This document shows positions 26,480-35,316 of a DNA stretch of 64,000 bases, in pieces. Origin of the DNA: JAEUNX01 sp034004685 (GTDB lineage Bacteria > Pseudomonadota > Gammaproteobacteria > Burkholderiales > Rhodocyclaceae). The notes under the pieces are model-generated. The model was not told the origin of the DNA. It did not search any database and saw only the letters and a list, made by a program, of their open reading frames with translations. Where the stretch lies: contig JAVEWG010000008.1 in the NCBI GenBank assembly GCA_034004685.1, positions 1-64,000 on the forward strand, in the 5' to 3' direction. Numbering within the stretch: the first letter of the stretch is position 1; every line of letters starts with the position of its first letter. The position numbers were made by a program, and so were the translations under genes.

Positions 26480-27103
26480 ATGAGCCGCGACATTTGGGAC
26501 CAACGCTACAGCGAAGCCGGCGAGCACTATCTCTTCGGCCTGCACCCCAATGCCTTCCTGGCCAGTCAACAGGACTTGCTGCTGGCTGGCCAGCGGGCGC
26601 TGTGCGTGGCGGATGGGGAAGGACGCAACAGCGTCTGGCTGGCCCAAAGAGGCCTGCTGGTGGACGCGGTGGAATTCTCCCCGGTGGCCATCGCCAAGGC
26701 CCGCCGTCTGGCGGCGGTGCGCGGGTTGGAAACCCACAATCCCCATTTCATCGAGGCGGATCTGCTGAGCTGGGACTGGCCTGAGGCACGCTACGATGCG
26801 GTGGTGGCCATCTTCATCCAGTTCGTGGGCCCAGAAGCCCGGCAAGCCCTGTTCCGCCGCCTGGTGGCGGCCCTCAAACCGGGGGGCCGGCTGTTCCTCC
26901 AGGGCTACACCCCCAAGCAGATCGAATACGGCACCGGTGGCCCCTCTGCGGTGGAAAACCTCTACACCGAAGCGCTGTTGCGGGAGGCTTTTGCCGACAT
27001 GGCCATTGAGCGCCTGGAGTCCTTCGATGAGGTCATCGAAGAAGGCTGCGGCCATCGGGGCATGTCGGCCCTGATCGACCTGGTGGCCAAAAAGCCCCTT
27101 TGA
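26480..27103 (+). CDS. Class I SAM-dependent methyltransferase
   Basis: Small methyltransferase of 207 residues with Rossmann-like SAM motifs: motif I VADGEGRNSVWLAQRG (about 43-58), the acidic residue after VDAVEFSP (about 66), motif IV YDAVVAIFIQF (about 103-113) and PGGRLFLQGY. It resembles the TehB/thiopurine methyltransferase-like set, in which a short N-terminal helix (IWDQRYSEAGEHYLFG) caps the active site. It starts 18 bases after thrC, possibly in the same transcript. Substrate unknown. Confidence 0.85.
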   Translation: MSRDIWDQRYSEAGEHYLFGLHPNAFLASQQDLLLAGQRALCVADGEGRNSVWLAQRGLLVDAVEFSPVAIAKARRLAAVRGLETHNPHFIEADLLSWDWPEARYDAVVAIFIQFVGPEARQALFRRLVAALKPGGRLFLQGYTPKQIEYGTGGPSAVENLYTEALLREAFADMAIERLESFDEVIEEGCGHRGMSALIDLVAKKPL

Positions 27104-27124
27104 TGGCGCTGGGCGGGCTGCCGT

Positions 27125-27381
27125 TCAGATCACGCAGTTCCGGGCCAGCGGGTCCTGAGCTTCCGCGCTGAGTTCCAGAATCCCGCCGGATACCTCCCCA
27201 TCGTCGGTCAGATCAGCTCGGCCAATGGCTCTCATCGGGGGGCTCGAATCTTGATGACCTCCGCACCAAAGTATGCGAGCAAGGAGCCGGTGAATGGGCC
27301 GGCCATGAGTTGGCCGACTTCGAGGACACGCAGCCCTTCGAGGGGGCGAGGCGGAGTGGAAGGCTGGTTCTGGCTAGTCAT
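27125..27381 (-). pseudogene. Remnant of a CaiB/BaiF CoA transferase gene
   Basis: An open stretch from ATG 27381 encodes 49 residues that match the start of CoA transferases (LEGLRVLEVGQLMAGPF, then AYFGAEVIKI). It then meets TGA at 27232-27234. Another frame continues after this with RAIGRADLTDDG and ends at 27125. At full length about 350 further residues would be expected, so most of the gene has been deleted. The rest of the 27104-27623 gap holds no intact gene: 27382-27570 has only short frames, and a strong terminator is at 27575. Confidence 0.7.
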
Positions 27382-27574
27382 GAATGGGGCTCGTCGTGAG
27401 TTGTCTCCAGCATGAGATGTTAACCCGGCCAGGAAGTCCTCCAGTTTGCTCCGGCGTCAGGTCGCCATGGCCAAGCGTGGGGCTGAGGTTTGCCCGCCCG
27501 GAGGGGGCCGGCGCTGGCACTTCGGGGGCTTGGGATGGCCGTCGGAACATCCATTCGTGCGACACCATCCAAAA

Positions 27575-27602
27575 AAAACGGCGGACCGTAGTCCGCCGTT
27601 TT
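27575..27602. terminator. Strong terminator after norB
   Basis: Stem AAAACGGCGGAC/GTCCGCCGTTTT with a CGTA loop, flanked by an A-run on one side and T-run on the other. Read on the minus strand it is followed by eight T residues, 22 bases after the norB stop. It could act in both directions. Confidence 0.92.
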
Positions 27603-27623
27603 TGACCCGCAGGGGTGGACCGT

Positions 27624-29003
27624 TCAGGCGCCAGCCACCTGGTCTTCACCCTTCACGAAGAAGCTCAGGATGTAGATGCCCAGGCCGATCAGGAACACCA
27701 CCCCGGTGCCTTCCCGCAGCCAGTAGAACAGGCTCACCTGATCCTGGGCCGCCATGAAGGAGATGGGGCTGGAGGAGAAGCGTTGCAGCCACACCTGCAG
27801 GATGCCCGCGGCGGTGAGGAACAGGGTGATGAACACCATGGAGATGGTCATCAGCCAGAAGCTCCACATTTCCAGCACCTGGGCCTTGTTGGAGTTGGCA
27901 GCCCGGCCCCGCAGGATGGGCATGGCGTAGCTGATGATGCACAGCACGACCATCGCATAGGCACCGTAGAAAGCCATGTGCCCGTGGGCGGCGGTGATCT
28001 GGGTGCCGTGGGTGTAGTAGTTCACCGGTGCCAGGGTATGCAGGAAGCCCCACACGCCAGCGCCCAGGAAGGCCATCACGCCGGTACCCAGGGCCCATAG
28101 GGTGGCGGCCTTGTTCGGATGGTCGCGGCGGCGGCGATTCACCATGTTGAAGGCAAACACGGTCATGGCGAAGAAGGGGATGGGCTCCAGGGCGGAGAAC
28201 ACGCTACCCCACCACTGCCAGTATTCCGGCGTACCGATCCAGAAGTAGTGATGGCCGGTACCGATGATGCCGGTGATCAGGGTCAGGGTGATGATGACGT
28301 ACAGCCACTTCTCGATGACTTCCCGGTCCACCCCGGTCACCTTGATCAGCACGAAGGCCAGGAGGGCGCCCAGGATCAGTTCCCACACGCCTTCCACCCA
28401 GAGGTGCACCACCCACCACCAGTAGAACTTGTCCAGCACCAGGTTGTGGGGGTTGTAGAAGGAGAACAGGAAGAAGATGGCCAGGCCCCACAGCCCCATC
28501 AGCAGCACGATGGTGATGGAGGTCTTGCGGCCCTTCAGCACGGTCATGGTGATGTTGAACAGGAAGGCCAGCGCCACGATCACGATGCCGATCTTGGTGA
28601 GCAGGGGCTGCTCCAGGAACTCCCGGCCCATGGTGGCCAGGATGTCGTTGCCCGTCAGGGCCGCCAGCTTGGCGTAGGGGACCGTCAGGTAGCCGACGAT
28701 GGTGAGTGCTCCGGCCACCAGGAAGATCCAGAAAAGCGCCAAGGCCAGCTTGGGAGAGTAGAGCTCGGTCTCCGACTCCTCCGGGATCATGTAGTAGGCC
28801 GCCCCCATGAAGCCGAACAGCAGCCACACGATCAGCAGGTTGGTGTGCACCATCCGGGCCACGTTAAAGGGGATGGCCGGGAACAGGAAGTCCCCGATGA
28901 CGTACTGCAGGCCCATGATCAGGCCGAACAGGATCTGGCCGACGAATAGGCCGATAGCCGCGATGAAATAGGGCTTCGCGACGGCCTGGGATTTGTATTG
29001 CAT
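27624..29003 (-). CDS. norB: Nitric oxide reductase large subunit
   Basis: Catalytic subunit of cytochrome c-dependent NO reductase (cNOR), which reduces NO to N2O in denitrification. 459 residues, about twelve membrane helices. Haem and non-haem iron ligand regions are visible: MVHTNLLIVW (about 51-60), HLWVEGVWELI (about 200-210, with the glutamate typical of cNOR), GTGHHYFWIG (about 251-260) and AAHGHMAFYGAY (about 340-351). The N-terminus lacks the long quinol-oxidising extension of qNOR, and norC lies directly upstream by 33 bases, so this is the cNOR type. A terminator ends the operon. Accessory genes norQ and norD do not follow here. Confidence 0.96.
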   Translation of the reverse strand: MQYKSQAVAKPYFIAAIGLFVGQILFGLIMGLQYVIGDFLFPAIPFNVARMVHTNLLIVWLLFGFMGAAYYMIPEESETELYSPKLALALFWIFLVAGALTIVGYLTVPYAKLAALTGNDILATMGREFLEQPLLTKIGIVIVALAFLFNITMTVLKGRKTSITIVLLMGLWGLAIFFLFSFYNPHNLVLDKFYWWWVVHLWVEGVWELILGALLAFVLIKVTGVDREVIEKWLYVIITLTLITGIIGTGHHYFWIGTPEYWQWWGSVFSALEPIPFFAMTVFAFNMVNRRRRDHPNKAATLWALGTGVMAFLGAGVWGFLHTLAPVNYYTHGTQITAAHGHMAFYGAYAMVVLCIISYAMPILRGRAANSNKAQVLEMWSFWLMTISMVFITLFLTAAGILQVWLQRFSSSPISFMAAQDQVSLFYWLREGTGVVFLIGLGIYILSFFVKGEDQVAGA

Positions 29004-29036
29004 TGAAATCTCCTCGTTAGTCTACGAATGCCAGCA

Positions 29037-29462
29037 TCAGCCTTCGATATTGGGCGGCCACTTGGCGGCGTTGATTTCGGAGGTGTACTTGAGGAACTCC
29101 ACCAGCTGATCCAGTTGTTCTTCGGTGAAGTTGAACTGAGGCATCTGCCGACGACCCGGCGCTCCGGTGGGTTGGGCCTTGATCCAGGCCTTGATGAAGT
29201 CCCCGCCACGACGCGGATAGACGTTGCCCAGTTCCGGGGCGAAGTAGGCGCCTTCCCCGAGGAGGGTGTGGCAACCGATGCAGTTATTGACTTCCCATAA
29301 CTTCTTGCCCGCAATCACCGCGGGGGTAAGGTTGGCCCGGTTGTCCCGTTTGGGTAGGGCCTTCATTGTGTCGAAAGACAGCGCGAGAAACAGCAGGATG
29401 AAGAACACCGTCCCACCGAAAAAGATGTTTCGCGCCATGGATTTTGTGAATGTCCCGCTCAT
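29037..29462 (-). CDS. norC: Nitric oxide reductase cytochrome c subunit
   Basis: Membrane-anchored cytochrome c of 141 residues that passes electrons to NorB. One N-terminal helix (IFFGGTVFFILLFLALSF, about 13-30) precedes a periplasmic domain with the single haem site CIGCH (about 61-65) and a likely axial methionine in RQMPQF (about 105). The start is ATG 29462 because AGGGAGG lies 5 bases upstream. The longer open frame is unsupported. An FNR/Dnr-like palindrome lies 74-89 bases upstream of the start. Confidence 0.95.
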   Translation of the reverse strand: MSGTFTKSMARNIFFGGTVFFILLFLALSFDTMKALPKRDNRANLTPAVIAGKKLWEVNNCIGCHTLLGEGAYFAPELGNVYPRRGGDFIKAWIKAQPTGAPGRRQMPQFNFTEEQLDQLVEFLKYTSEINAAKWPPNIEG

Positions 29463-29535
29463 GGAGCCTCCCTGGTTTACGTCACTGCAAGACGCAGCTT
29501 GGCACGGATGGTGCGGGAACATACTAGGGCCGGGC

Positions 29536-29551
29536 ATTGACGCCAGTCAAT
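29536..29551 (-). promoter_or_regulatory. Candidate FNR/Dnr/Nnr-type operator for norCB
   Basis: Perfect palindrome ATTGAC-GCCA-GTCAAT, close to the TTGAT-N4-ATCAA consensus of CRP/FNR-family regulators. Centred about 81 bases upstream of the norC start and oriented appropriately for NO- or oxygen-responsive control of nor genes. A possible -10 (TAGTAT) lies downstream, but its spacing is not ideal. Confidence 0.5.
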
Positions 29552-29744
29552 TCGGCGGAGAGGCCCGTGGATTGGGGCTGCAGGCCGAAATGATGGTGTT
29601 TCGGCACGGGGCGCCCCGGGATACTTTGGCGAGGACTTCGAGGGCAGCATCGCCTCCGGCCGCCTTGGGGCGCCGGAATCCGATGGCAGGAGCCAAAAGC
29701 AAGAACGGGCGGATCGGCGCCGCCCTCGGGCGGCACCCTGAGAC

Positions 29745-31637
29745 TTAACCCCGGTCGAAGCGGGGCTTGCGAGGAGCGTGACCGTCCCGGCTCGGGGCCG
29801 CAGGCCGGTCGCCACCGGGGCGGGGGCCGAACTTGCGGGGGGGCGGGGCGTCGCCAAACTTGCGGGGGGGGCGATCATCGCCAAAACGGCGGGGACGCTC
29901 TTCATCGAAGTTGCGGGGCCGGGCGGGGCGCTCGGGAGCCGAGCCGTCTTCCTGGTAGGGCCGGATCCGCAGCTGCTTGCTGCGCACCCGCACGCCCCCC
30001 AGTTCCGCCAGGGCGTCGGGGGTGAGATCGGCGGGCAGTTCCACCGTGGAGAACACGTCGAAGAGGTTGATCTGGCCAATATGCTCGGAGCTGATGCCCC
30101 CTTCGTTGGCCAGGGCGCCCACGATGTCCCGGGGCGTGATGCCGTCGTTGCGGCCCACCGACAGACGATAGCGGGCCAGCTTGCCGCCGGCGAATTCCCG
30201 TCGGCGGGTGAGGATTTCATCCCGGTTGGCGCGGGGAGGGCGTTCGGTGCGCTCAGGCCGCTCGCCGCGCTCGGCACGTTCAGGGCGGGGGGTGGCGGGG
30301 ATTTCGGTCCAGCCGGATGCGTCAGGCTTGAGGGGGCGTTCCTTCTGGGCCAGGTAGGTGAGGGCAGCGGCGATTTCCCGGGCGCTGATCCCTTCGCTGG
30401 TTTCGATATTACGTACCACGTCGAAGTAGAAGTCCATGTCGCCAGCCTGGATGACGGCCATCACCTGGGACTTGAACTGGGCGATGCGCCGCTCGGTGAC
30501 CATCTCCTTGGTGGGCAGCACCACCGGTTCGATGGGCTGGCGGGTGGCCCGCTCGATGGTTTTGAGCATGCGCATTTCCCGCGGGGCCACCAGCAGGATG
30601 GCGGTGCCCTGGCGGCCGGCCCGGCCGGTGCGGCCGATCCGGTGCACGTAGGCTTCGGTGTCGTAGGGAATGTCGTAGTTGATGACGTGGGACACCCGGG
30701 GGACGTCGATGCCCCGGGCCGCCACGTCGGTGGCCACCACAATATCCAGCTGGCCGTTCTTGAGCTGATCGATGACCCGTTCCCGCATGCTCTGCTGCAT
30801 GTCCCCGTTGAGGCAGGCTGCGGCGTAGCCCCGGGCCTCAAGCTTTTCGGTGAGTTCCACGGTGGCGGTCTTGGTGCGCACGAAAATGATGGCGGCGTCG
30901 AAATCTTCTTCGCCTTCCAGCACCCGGGTCAGCACTTCCAGCTTCATGGGCCCCTGGGCCTGGCAGTAGCGCTGGCGGATGGCAGCCACGGTGGAGGTGG
31001 CAGCGCGGATCTTCACTTCCTTGGGGTCCCGCAGGTATTGCTGGGCGACCCGCCGGATGGGCTCCGGCATGGTGGCGGAGAACAGCGCCGTCTGGCGCTC
31101 CGGCGGGGTGTGGCCGAGGATCCATTCCACATCGTCGATGAAGCCCATGCGGAGCATCTCGTCGGCCTCATCGAGCACCATGGTTTTCAGGCCGTCGAGC
31201 TTGAGGCTGCCGCGCTCGATGTGATCCATGATCCGCCCGGGAGTGCCGACGATCACATGGGCGCCCCGGTTGAGCTGGCGTAGCTGGACCACCATGCTCT
31301 GGCCGCCGTAGAGGGGCAGCACATGGAAGCCGGGCAGGTGCTTGGCGTAGGTCTGGCAGGCTTCGGCTACCTGGATGGCCAGTTCCCGGGTGGGGGCCAG
31401 GATCAGGGCCTGGGGACGGCGATCCGCCAGGTCCAGGCGAGCCAGAAGGGGCAGGGCGAAGGCGGCCGTCTTGCCCGTGCCGGTCTGGGCCTGGCCCAGG
31501 ATGTCGTGACCTGCCAGCAGCAGGGGAATGCAGGCTGCCTGGATGGGGGAGGGCGTTTCGTAGCCCACATCGGTCAGGGCGCTGAGAAGGGGGGCCGGAA
31601 GGGCCAGGTCGGTAAAGCTGGTGAACTGCTCGGTCAT
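29745..31637 (-). CDS. deaD: DEAD-box ATP-dependent RNA helicase (DeaD/CsdA type)
   Basis: RNA helicase of 630 residues for ribosome assembly and mRNA unwinding. Helicase motifs in order: Q-motif near 10-30, AQTGTGKT (about 49-56), PTRELA, TPGR, VLDEADEM, SAT, RGIDVPRVSHVINYD and HRIGRTGRAG. After the core come a DbpA-type RNA-binding domain (about 470-560, from DGITPRDIVGALANEGG) and an Arg/Gly/Pro-rich tail, the arrangement of DeaD. The start is ATG 31637, beginning MTEQFTSFTDL; the frame is open to 31910 but the added 91 residues are arginine/proline-rich and unconserved. A hairpin at 29716-29737 follows the stop without a T-tract. Confidence 0.92.
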   Translation of the reverse strand: MTEQFTSFTDLALPAPLLSALTDVGYETPSPIQAACIPLLLAGHDILGQAQTGTGKTAAFALPLLARLDLADRRPQALILAPTRELAIQVAEACQTYAKHLPGFHVLPLYGGQSMVVQLRQLNRGAHVIVGTPGRIMDHIERGSLKLDGLKTMVLDEADEMLRMGFIDDVEWILGHTPPERQTALFSATMPEPIRRVAQQYLRDPKEVKIRAATSTVAAIRQRYCQAQGPMKLEVLTRVLEGEEDFDAAIIFVRTKTATVELTEKLEARGYAAACLNGDMQQSMRERVIDQLKNGQLDIVVATDVAARGIDVPRVSHVINYDIPYDTEAYVHRIGRTGRAGRQGTAILLVAPREMRMLKTIERATRQPIEPVVLPTKEMVTERRIAQFKSQVMAVIQAGDMDFYFDVVRNIETSEGISAREIAAALTYLAQKERPLKPDASGWTEIPATPRPERAERGERPERTERPPRANRDEILTRRREFAGGKLARYRLSVGRNDGITPRDIVGALANEGGISSEHIGQINLFDVFSTVELPADLTPDALAELGGVRVRSKQLRIRPYQEDGSAPERPARPRNFDEERPRRFGDDRPPRKFGDAPPPRKFGPRPGGDRPAAPSRDGHAPRKPRFDRG

Positions 31638-31939
31638 GGGGGAATCCCGCGTAAGGTCAATGGAGAGGGGGTGGTGATTGACGCTTGAAGCGGGTGAAGC
31701 ACGGGACCGGCGCCGGAACCACGAACGACGCTTAGAACGCCGCGCCCTCGACTCAGAACCGGGTGGGCCCGAAAAGGGCTGCCCGGAAAATAGGAGGCGA
31801 GAGTCTATCACCTTCGACCTAAAATTTCTTTTTTTTCTTGGGCTTATGGGCGCCTGGCGGGATTGGTCCGGCGGCTCGGGGTGGCGTCCGGGAGGCGGCC
31901 TCCTTATCATCGTGCCCCCCGGCCTACCCTGGAGCGATC
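31638..31939. other. Divergent regulatory region between deaD and purT
   Basis: 302 bases with no gene. An AT-rich tract with a run of eight T residues lies at about 31830-31845 and probably marks one or both promoters, though no clear pair of hexamers was found. On the deaD side this leaves room for a long 5' untranslated leader, as is common for cold-regulated helicase genes. Confidence 0.45.
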
Positions 31940-33139
31940 ATGAAAATTGGAACACCCCTTTCTCCCTCCGCCACCCGAGTGATGCTCCTGGGGGCCGGCG
32001 AGCTTGGCAAAGAGGTGATCATCGCCCTGCAACGCTTGGGGGTGGAGGTGATCGCGGTGGACCGCTACGAAAACGCCCCCGGCCACCAGGTGGCCCACCG
32101 GGCCCATGTGATTCCCATGATCGATGGCGCCGCCCTGCGGGCCCTGGTGGAGCAGGAGCGCCCCCATCTCATCGTGCCGGAGATCGAGGCCATCGCCACC
32201 GACACCCTGGTGGACATCGAGGCCGAGGGGTTGGCGGAGGTGATTCCCACCGCCCGGGCCGCACGGCTCACCATGAACCGGGAAGGGATCCGCCGGCTGG
32301 CCGCGGAGGAACTGGGCCTGCCCACCTCGCCCTACCGCTTCGCCGATTCCAGGGCGGAGCTCGAGGTGGCCATTGATGGGGGCATCGGCTATCCCTGCAT
32401 CGTCAAGCCGGTGATGTCCTCCTCGGGCAAGGGTCAGTCCCTGCTGCGGGGGCCCCAGGACCTGGCCCCGGCCTGGGAGTATGCTGCCAGCGGCGGGCGG
32501 GTGAACCAGGGGCGGGTGATCGTGGAGGGTTTCATTGATTTCGACTATGAGGTCACCCTATTGACCGTGCGGGCCCTGGATGGGGCTGGCCAGGTGCAGA
32601 CCTACTTCTGCGAGCCCATCGGCCACCTTCAGGTGAGGGGCGACTATGTGGAATCCTGGCAACCCCAGACCATGGCTCCGGCTGCGCGGGACCGAGCCCG
32701 GGAGATCGCCGGGGCGGTGACCCGCAACCTGGGGGGGCGGGGCGTCTTCGGGGTGGAGTTGTTCGTGAAGGGAGACCAGGTATGGTTCTCCGAGGTGAGC
32801 CCGCGCCCCCATGATACCGGCCTGGTGACCCTGTGTTCTCAGCGTTTCTCGGAATTCGAACTCCATGCCCGGGCGATCCTGGGTTTGCCGGTTGACGTGA
32901 GCTTGCGGGAGCCGGGGGCCTCGGCGGTGATCTACGGTGGCATGGAAGCCCAAGGGGTGGCCTTCGAAGGGGTGGCGGAGGCCCTGGCGGTGGCGCGGAG
33001 CGACCTGCGCCTCTTTGGCAAGCCGGAGTCCTTCCTTCGTCGCCGGATGGGCGTGGCGCTGGCCAACGGCGCCACGGTGGACGAAGCCCGGGGCCGGGCC
33101 ACATTGGCGGCCAGCCGGGTTCGGCCGGTTGAGGGTTGA
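31940..33139 (+). CDS. purT: Formate-dependent phosphoribosylglycinamide formyltransferase
   Basis: ATP-grasp enzyme of 399 residues for the third step of purine synthesis, using free formate and ATP in place of formyl-folate. The N-terminal dinucleotide-like loop VMLLGAGELGKE (about 14-25) is typical, followed by EIEAIATDTL (about 81-90), the ATP-grasp core KPVMSSSGKGQS (about 153-164) and the metal-binding end GVFGVELF and SEVSPRPHDTGLVTL (about 265-305). The ATG at 31940 has GGAG 6 bases upstream. The formate requirement fits a respiratory facultative anaerobe. Confidence 0.95.
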   Translation: MKIGTPLSPSATRVMLLGAGELGKEVIIALQRLGVEVIAVDRYENAPGHQVAHRAHVIPMIDGAALRALVEQERPHLIVPEIEAIATDTLVDIEAEGLAEVIPTARAARLTMNREGIRRLAAEELGLPTSPYRFADSRAELEVAIDGGIGYPCIVKPVMSSSGKGQSLLRGPQDLAPAWEYAASGGRVNQGRVIVEGFIDFDYEVTLLTVRALDGAGQVQTYFCEPIGHLQVRGDYVESWQPQTMAPAARDRAREIAGAVTRNLGGRGVFGVELFVKGDQVWFSEVSPRPHDTGLVTLCSQRFSEFELHARAILGLPVDVSLREPGASAVIYGGMEAQGVAFEGVAEALAVARSDLRLFGKPESFLRRRMGVALANGATVDEARGRATLAASRVRPVEG

Positions 33140-33168
33140 GGGCGGGCATTCAGCTAAACTGCCAGCCC

Positions 33169-35316
33169 ATGCGCCTGTTCCTGGTCCTGCTGCCTTTCTT
33201 GTGCCTGTTCCTGGCGGGTTGCGAACGGGCCTGGAACGACCCCTATCCGGCAGTCGAGGCGGGGGCTAACATCCAGTACACGGCCTTTGCCAACCGCCCC
33301 AAGCACCTGGACCCGGTCCAGTCCTACAGCGAGGACGAGGCCGTTTTCAATTACCAGATCTACGAGCCGCCGCTCCAGTACCACTACCTGCGGCGGCCCT
33401 ACGCCCTGATTCCGGCCACAGGGGCGAGCCTGCCCAGGCTCACCCTGCTGGCGGCCGACGGCAAGGTACTCCCGCCGGACAGCGATCCCGCCCGGGTGGC
33501 GTTCAGCGAATATGAGATCAGTATCCGGCCTGGCATCCGCTACCAGCCCCACCCGGCTCTGGCCCTTCGGCCGGATGGTTCGCCCCGTTACATGCCTCTG
33601 ACGCCGCAGGAGCTGGCAAGAATCCGCGATCTCACGGATTTCCGGGAAACCGGCAGCCGGGAACTGGTGGCGGCAGATTACGTGCACCAGATCAAGCGCC
33701 TGGCCCATCCGGCTCTCCATTCCCCAGTGCTGGAGTTGATGGGGGACTACATCGTCGGCCTCAAGGACCTCCACGCCCGCCTGACGGCGGACGCCCGCCA
33801 GGGCCCCCTGGACCTGACCCGCTATGAACTGGCGGGGGCCCGGGTGGTGGATACCCATACCTATCGGATCCGCCTGAAGGGGGTCTATCCCCAGTTCCTC
33901 TACTGGCTGGCCATGCCCTTTTTTGCCCCGGTACCCCCGGAGGCGGACCGCTTCTACGGTCAGCCGGGGATGGCCGAGCGCAACCTGAGCCTGGACTGGT
34001 GGCCCCTGGGCAGCGGCCCCTACATGCTCAGCGAGAACAACCCCAACAGCCGCATGGTGCTGGTGCGCAACCCCAATTTCCACGGGGAAACCTACCCCTG
34101 CGAAGGGGCCCCGGGGGACCGGGAGGCCGGTCTGCTGGCTGATTGCGGTCAGCCCCTGCCCTTCATCGACCGGGTGGTGTTCACCCGGGAGAAGGAAAGC
34201 ATCCCCTATTGGAACAAGTTCCTCCAGGGCTATTACGATGCATCGGGGCTGTCTTCCGACAACTTTGATCAGGCGGTGCAGATAGGGGGGCAGGGGGACG
34301 TGAGCCTCACCGACGAGATGGCCAACCAGGGCATCCGCCTCATCACCTCAGTCTCCCCCAGCATCATGTACACCGGCTTCAACATGCTGGATCCGGTGGT
34401 GGGAGGGGGTTCGGAGCGGGCCCGCAAGCTGCGCCTGGCCTTGTCCATCGCCATCGACCAGGAGGAGTTTGTCTCGGTGTTCCTCAACGGCCGGGGGGTG
34501 CCCGCCATGCAGCCCATTCCGCCAGGGATCTTTGGCAGCCGGGAGGGGGAAGCCGGTTTCAACCGGCAGGTTTATGACTGGCGGGACGGTCAGCCCCGCC
34601 GCAAATCCGTGGAGGAGGCCCGCCGCCTGCTGGCGGAGGCGGGCTATCCCAACGGACGGGACGCCAAGACCGGCGAACCCCTGGTGATCAACCTGGATAC
34701 CACTGCCAGCGGCCTGGGGGACAAGGCCCGGATCGACTGGCTGACCAAGCAGTTGAAGAAGATCGACCTGCAACTGGTAGTGCGTTCCACCGACTACAAC
34801 CGCTTCCAGGACAAGATCCGCAAGGGCAATGCCCAGCTCTTCTACTGGGGTTGGGGGGCGGATTATCCGGACCCGGAGAACTTCCTGTTCCTGCTCTATG
34901 GCCCCCAGGGCAAGGTGAAGAGCCAGGGGGAGAACGCCGCCAACTACGCCAATCCGGAGTACGACCAGCTCTTCGAGAAGATGAAGGCCATGCCCGACGG
35001 TCCCGAGCGCCAGGCCCTGATCGACCGGATGGTGGCGATCCTTCAGCACGATGCCCCCTGGATCTGGGGTTTCTTCGAAAAGAGCTACACCCTCCAGCAC
35101 GGCTGGCTGTCCCCCCGCAAACCCGCCAAGATCATCCGCTCCGCCCTCAAGTATCAGCGCCTGGATCCCCTGGCCCGGGCCCGCCTGCGGGCCGAATGGA
35201 ACCGCCCCATGGTCTGGCCGGCGGTCCTGGCGGGCTTGCTGGCGCTGGTGATGGCGCTGCCAGCGATATCGGCCTGGCAGCGCAGGGAGCGTTCCACCGC
35301 CCGGAGGCAAGGCTGA
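33169..35316 (+). CDS. ABC transporter substrate-binding lipoprotein (YejA-like, oligopeptide family)
   Basis: Extracytoplasmic solute-binding protein of 715 residues, family 5 (peptide/nickel type), nearest in layout to YejA. A lipoprotein signal ends in LFLAGC (lipidated Cys at about 18). The domain body includes ALSIAIDQEEFV and YWGWGADYPDPENFL (about 553-567), typical of family 5. Unusually, the C-terminus adds a hydrophobic segment (WPAVLAGLLALVMALPAI, about 684-701) with a basic tail, which could be a second membrane anchor. The stop overlaps the permease start (ATGA), so the importer genes are coupled. No ATPase gene follows. Confidence 0.88.
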   Translation: MRLFLVLLPFLCLFLAGCERAWNDPYPAVEAGANIQYTAFANRPKHLDPVQSYSEDEAVFNYQIYEPPLQYHYLRRPYALIPATGASLPRLTLLAADGKVLPPDSDPARVAFSEYEISIRPGIRYQPHPALALRPDGSPRYMPLTPQELARIRDLTDFRETGSRELVAADYVHQIKRLAHPALHSPVLELMGDYIVGLKDLHARLTADARQGPLDLTRYELAGARVVDTHTYRIRLKGVYPQFLYWLAMPFFAPVPPEADRFYGQPGMAERNLSLDWWPLGSGPYMLSENNPNSRMVLVRNPNFHGETYPCEGAPGDREAGLLADCGQPLPFIDRVVFTREKESIPYWNKFLQGYYDASGLSSDNFDQAVQIGGQGDVSLTDEMANQGIRLITSVSPSIMYTGFNMLDPVVGGGSERARKLRLALSIAIDQEEFVSVFLNGRGVPAMQPIPPGIFGSREGEAGFNRQVYDWRDGQPRRKSVEEARRLLAEAGYPNGRDAKTGEPLVINLDTTASGLGDKARIDWLTKQLKKIDLQLVVRSTDYNRFQDKIRKGNAQLFYWGWGADYPDPENFLFLLYGPQGKVKSQGENAANYANPEYDQLFEKMKAMPDGPERQALIDRMVAILQHDAPWIWGFFEKSYTLQHGWLSPRKPAKIIRSALKYQRLDPLARARLRAEWNRPMVWPAVLAGLLALVMALPAISAWQRRERSTARRQG

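Noticed and set aside
25055..27055. A 666-codon open frame on the minus strand opposite thrC and the methyltransferase
   Set aside because: It is antisense to two clearly recognised genes and has Gly/His/Gln-rich low-complexity translation typical of GC-rich shadow frames.
29778..31283. 501-codon + strand frame opposite deaD
   Set aside because: Shadow of the helicase gene, which has all motifs intact.
31826..31850. T-run near 31840 as an intrinsic terminator
   Set aside because: No stable hairpin precedes it on either strand; it is more likely part of the divergent promoter region of deaD and purT.
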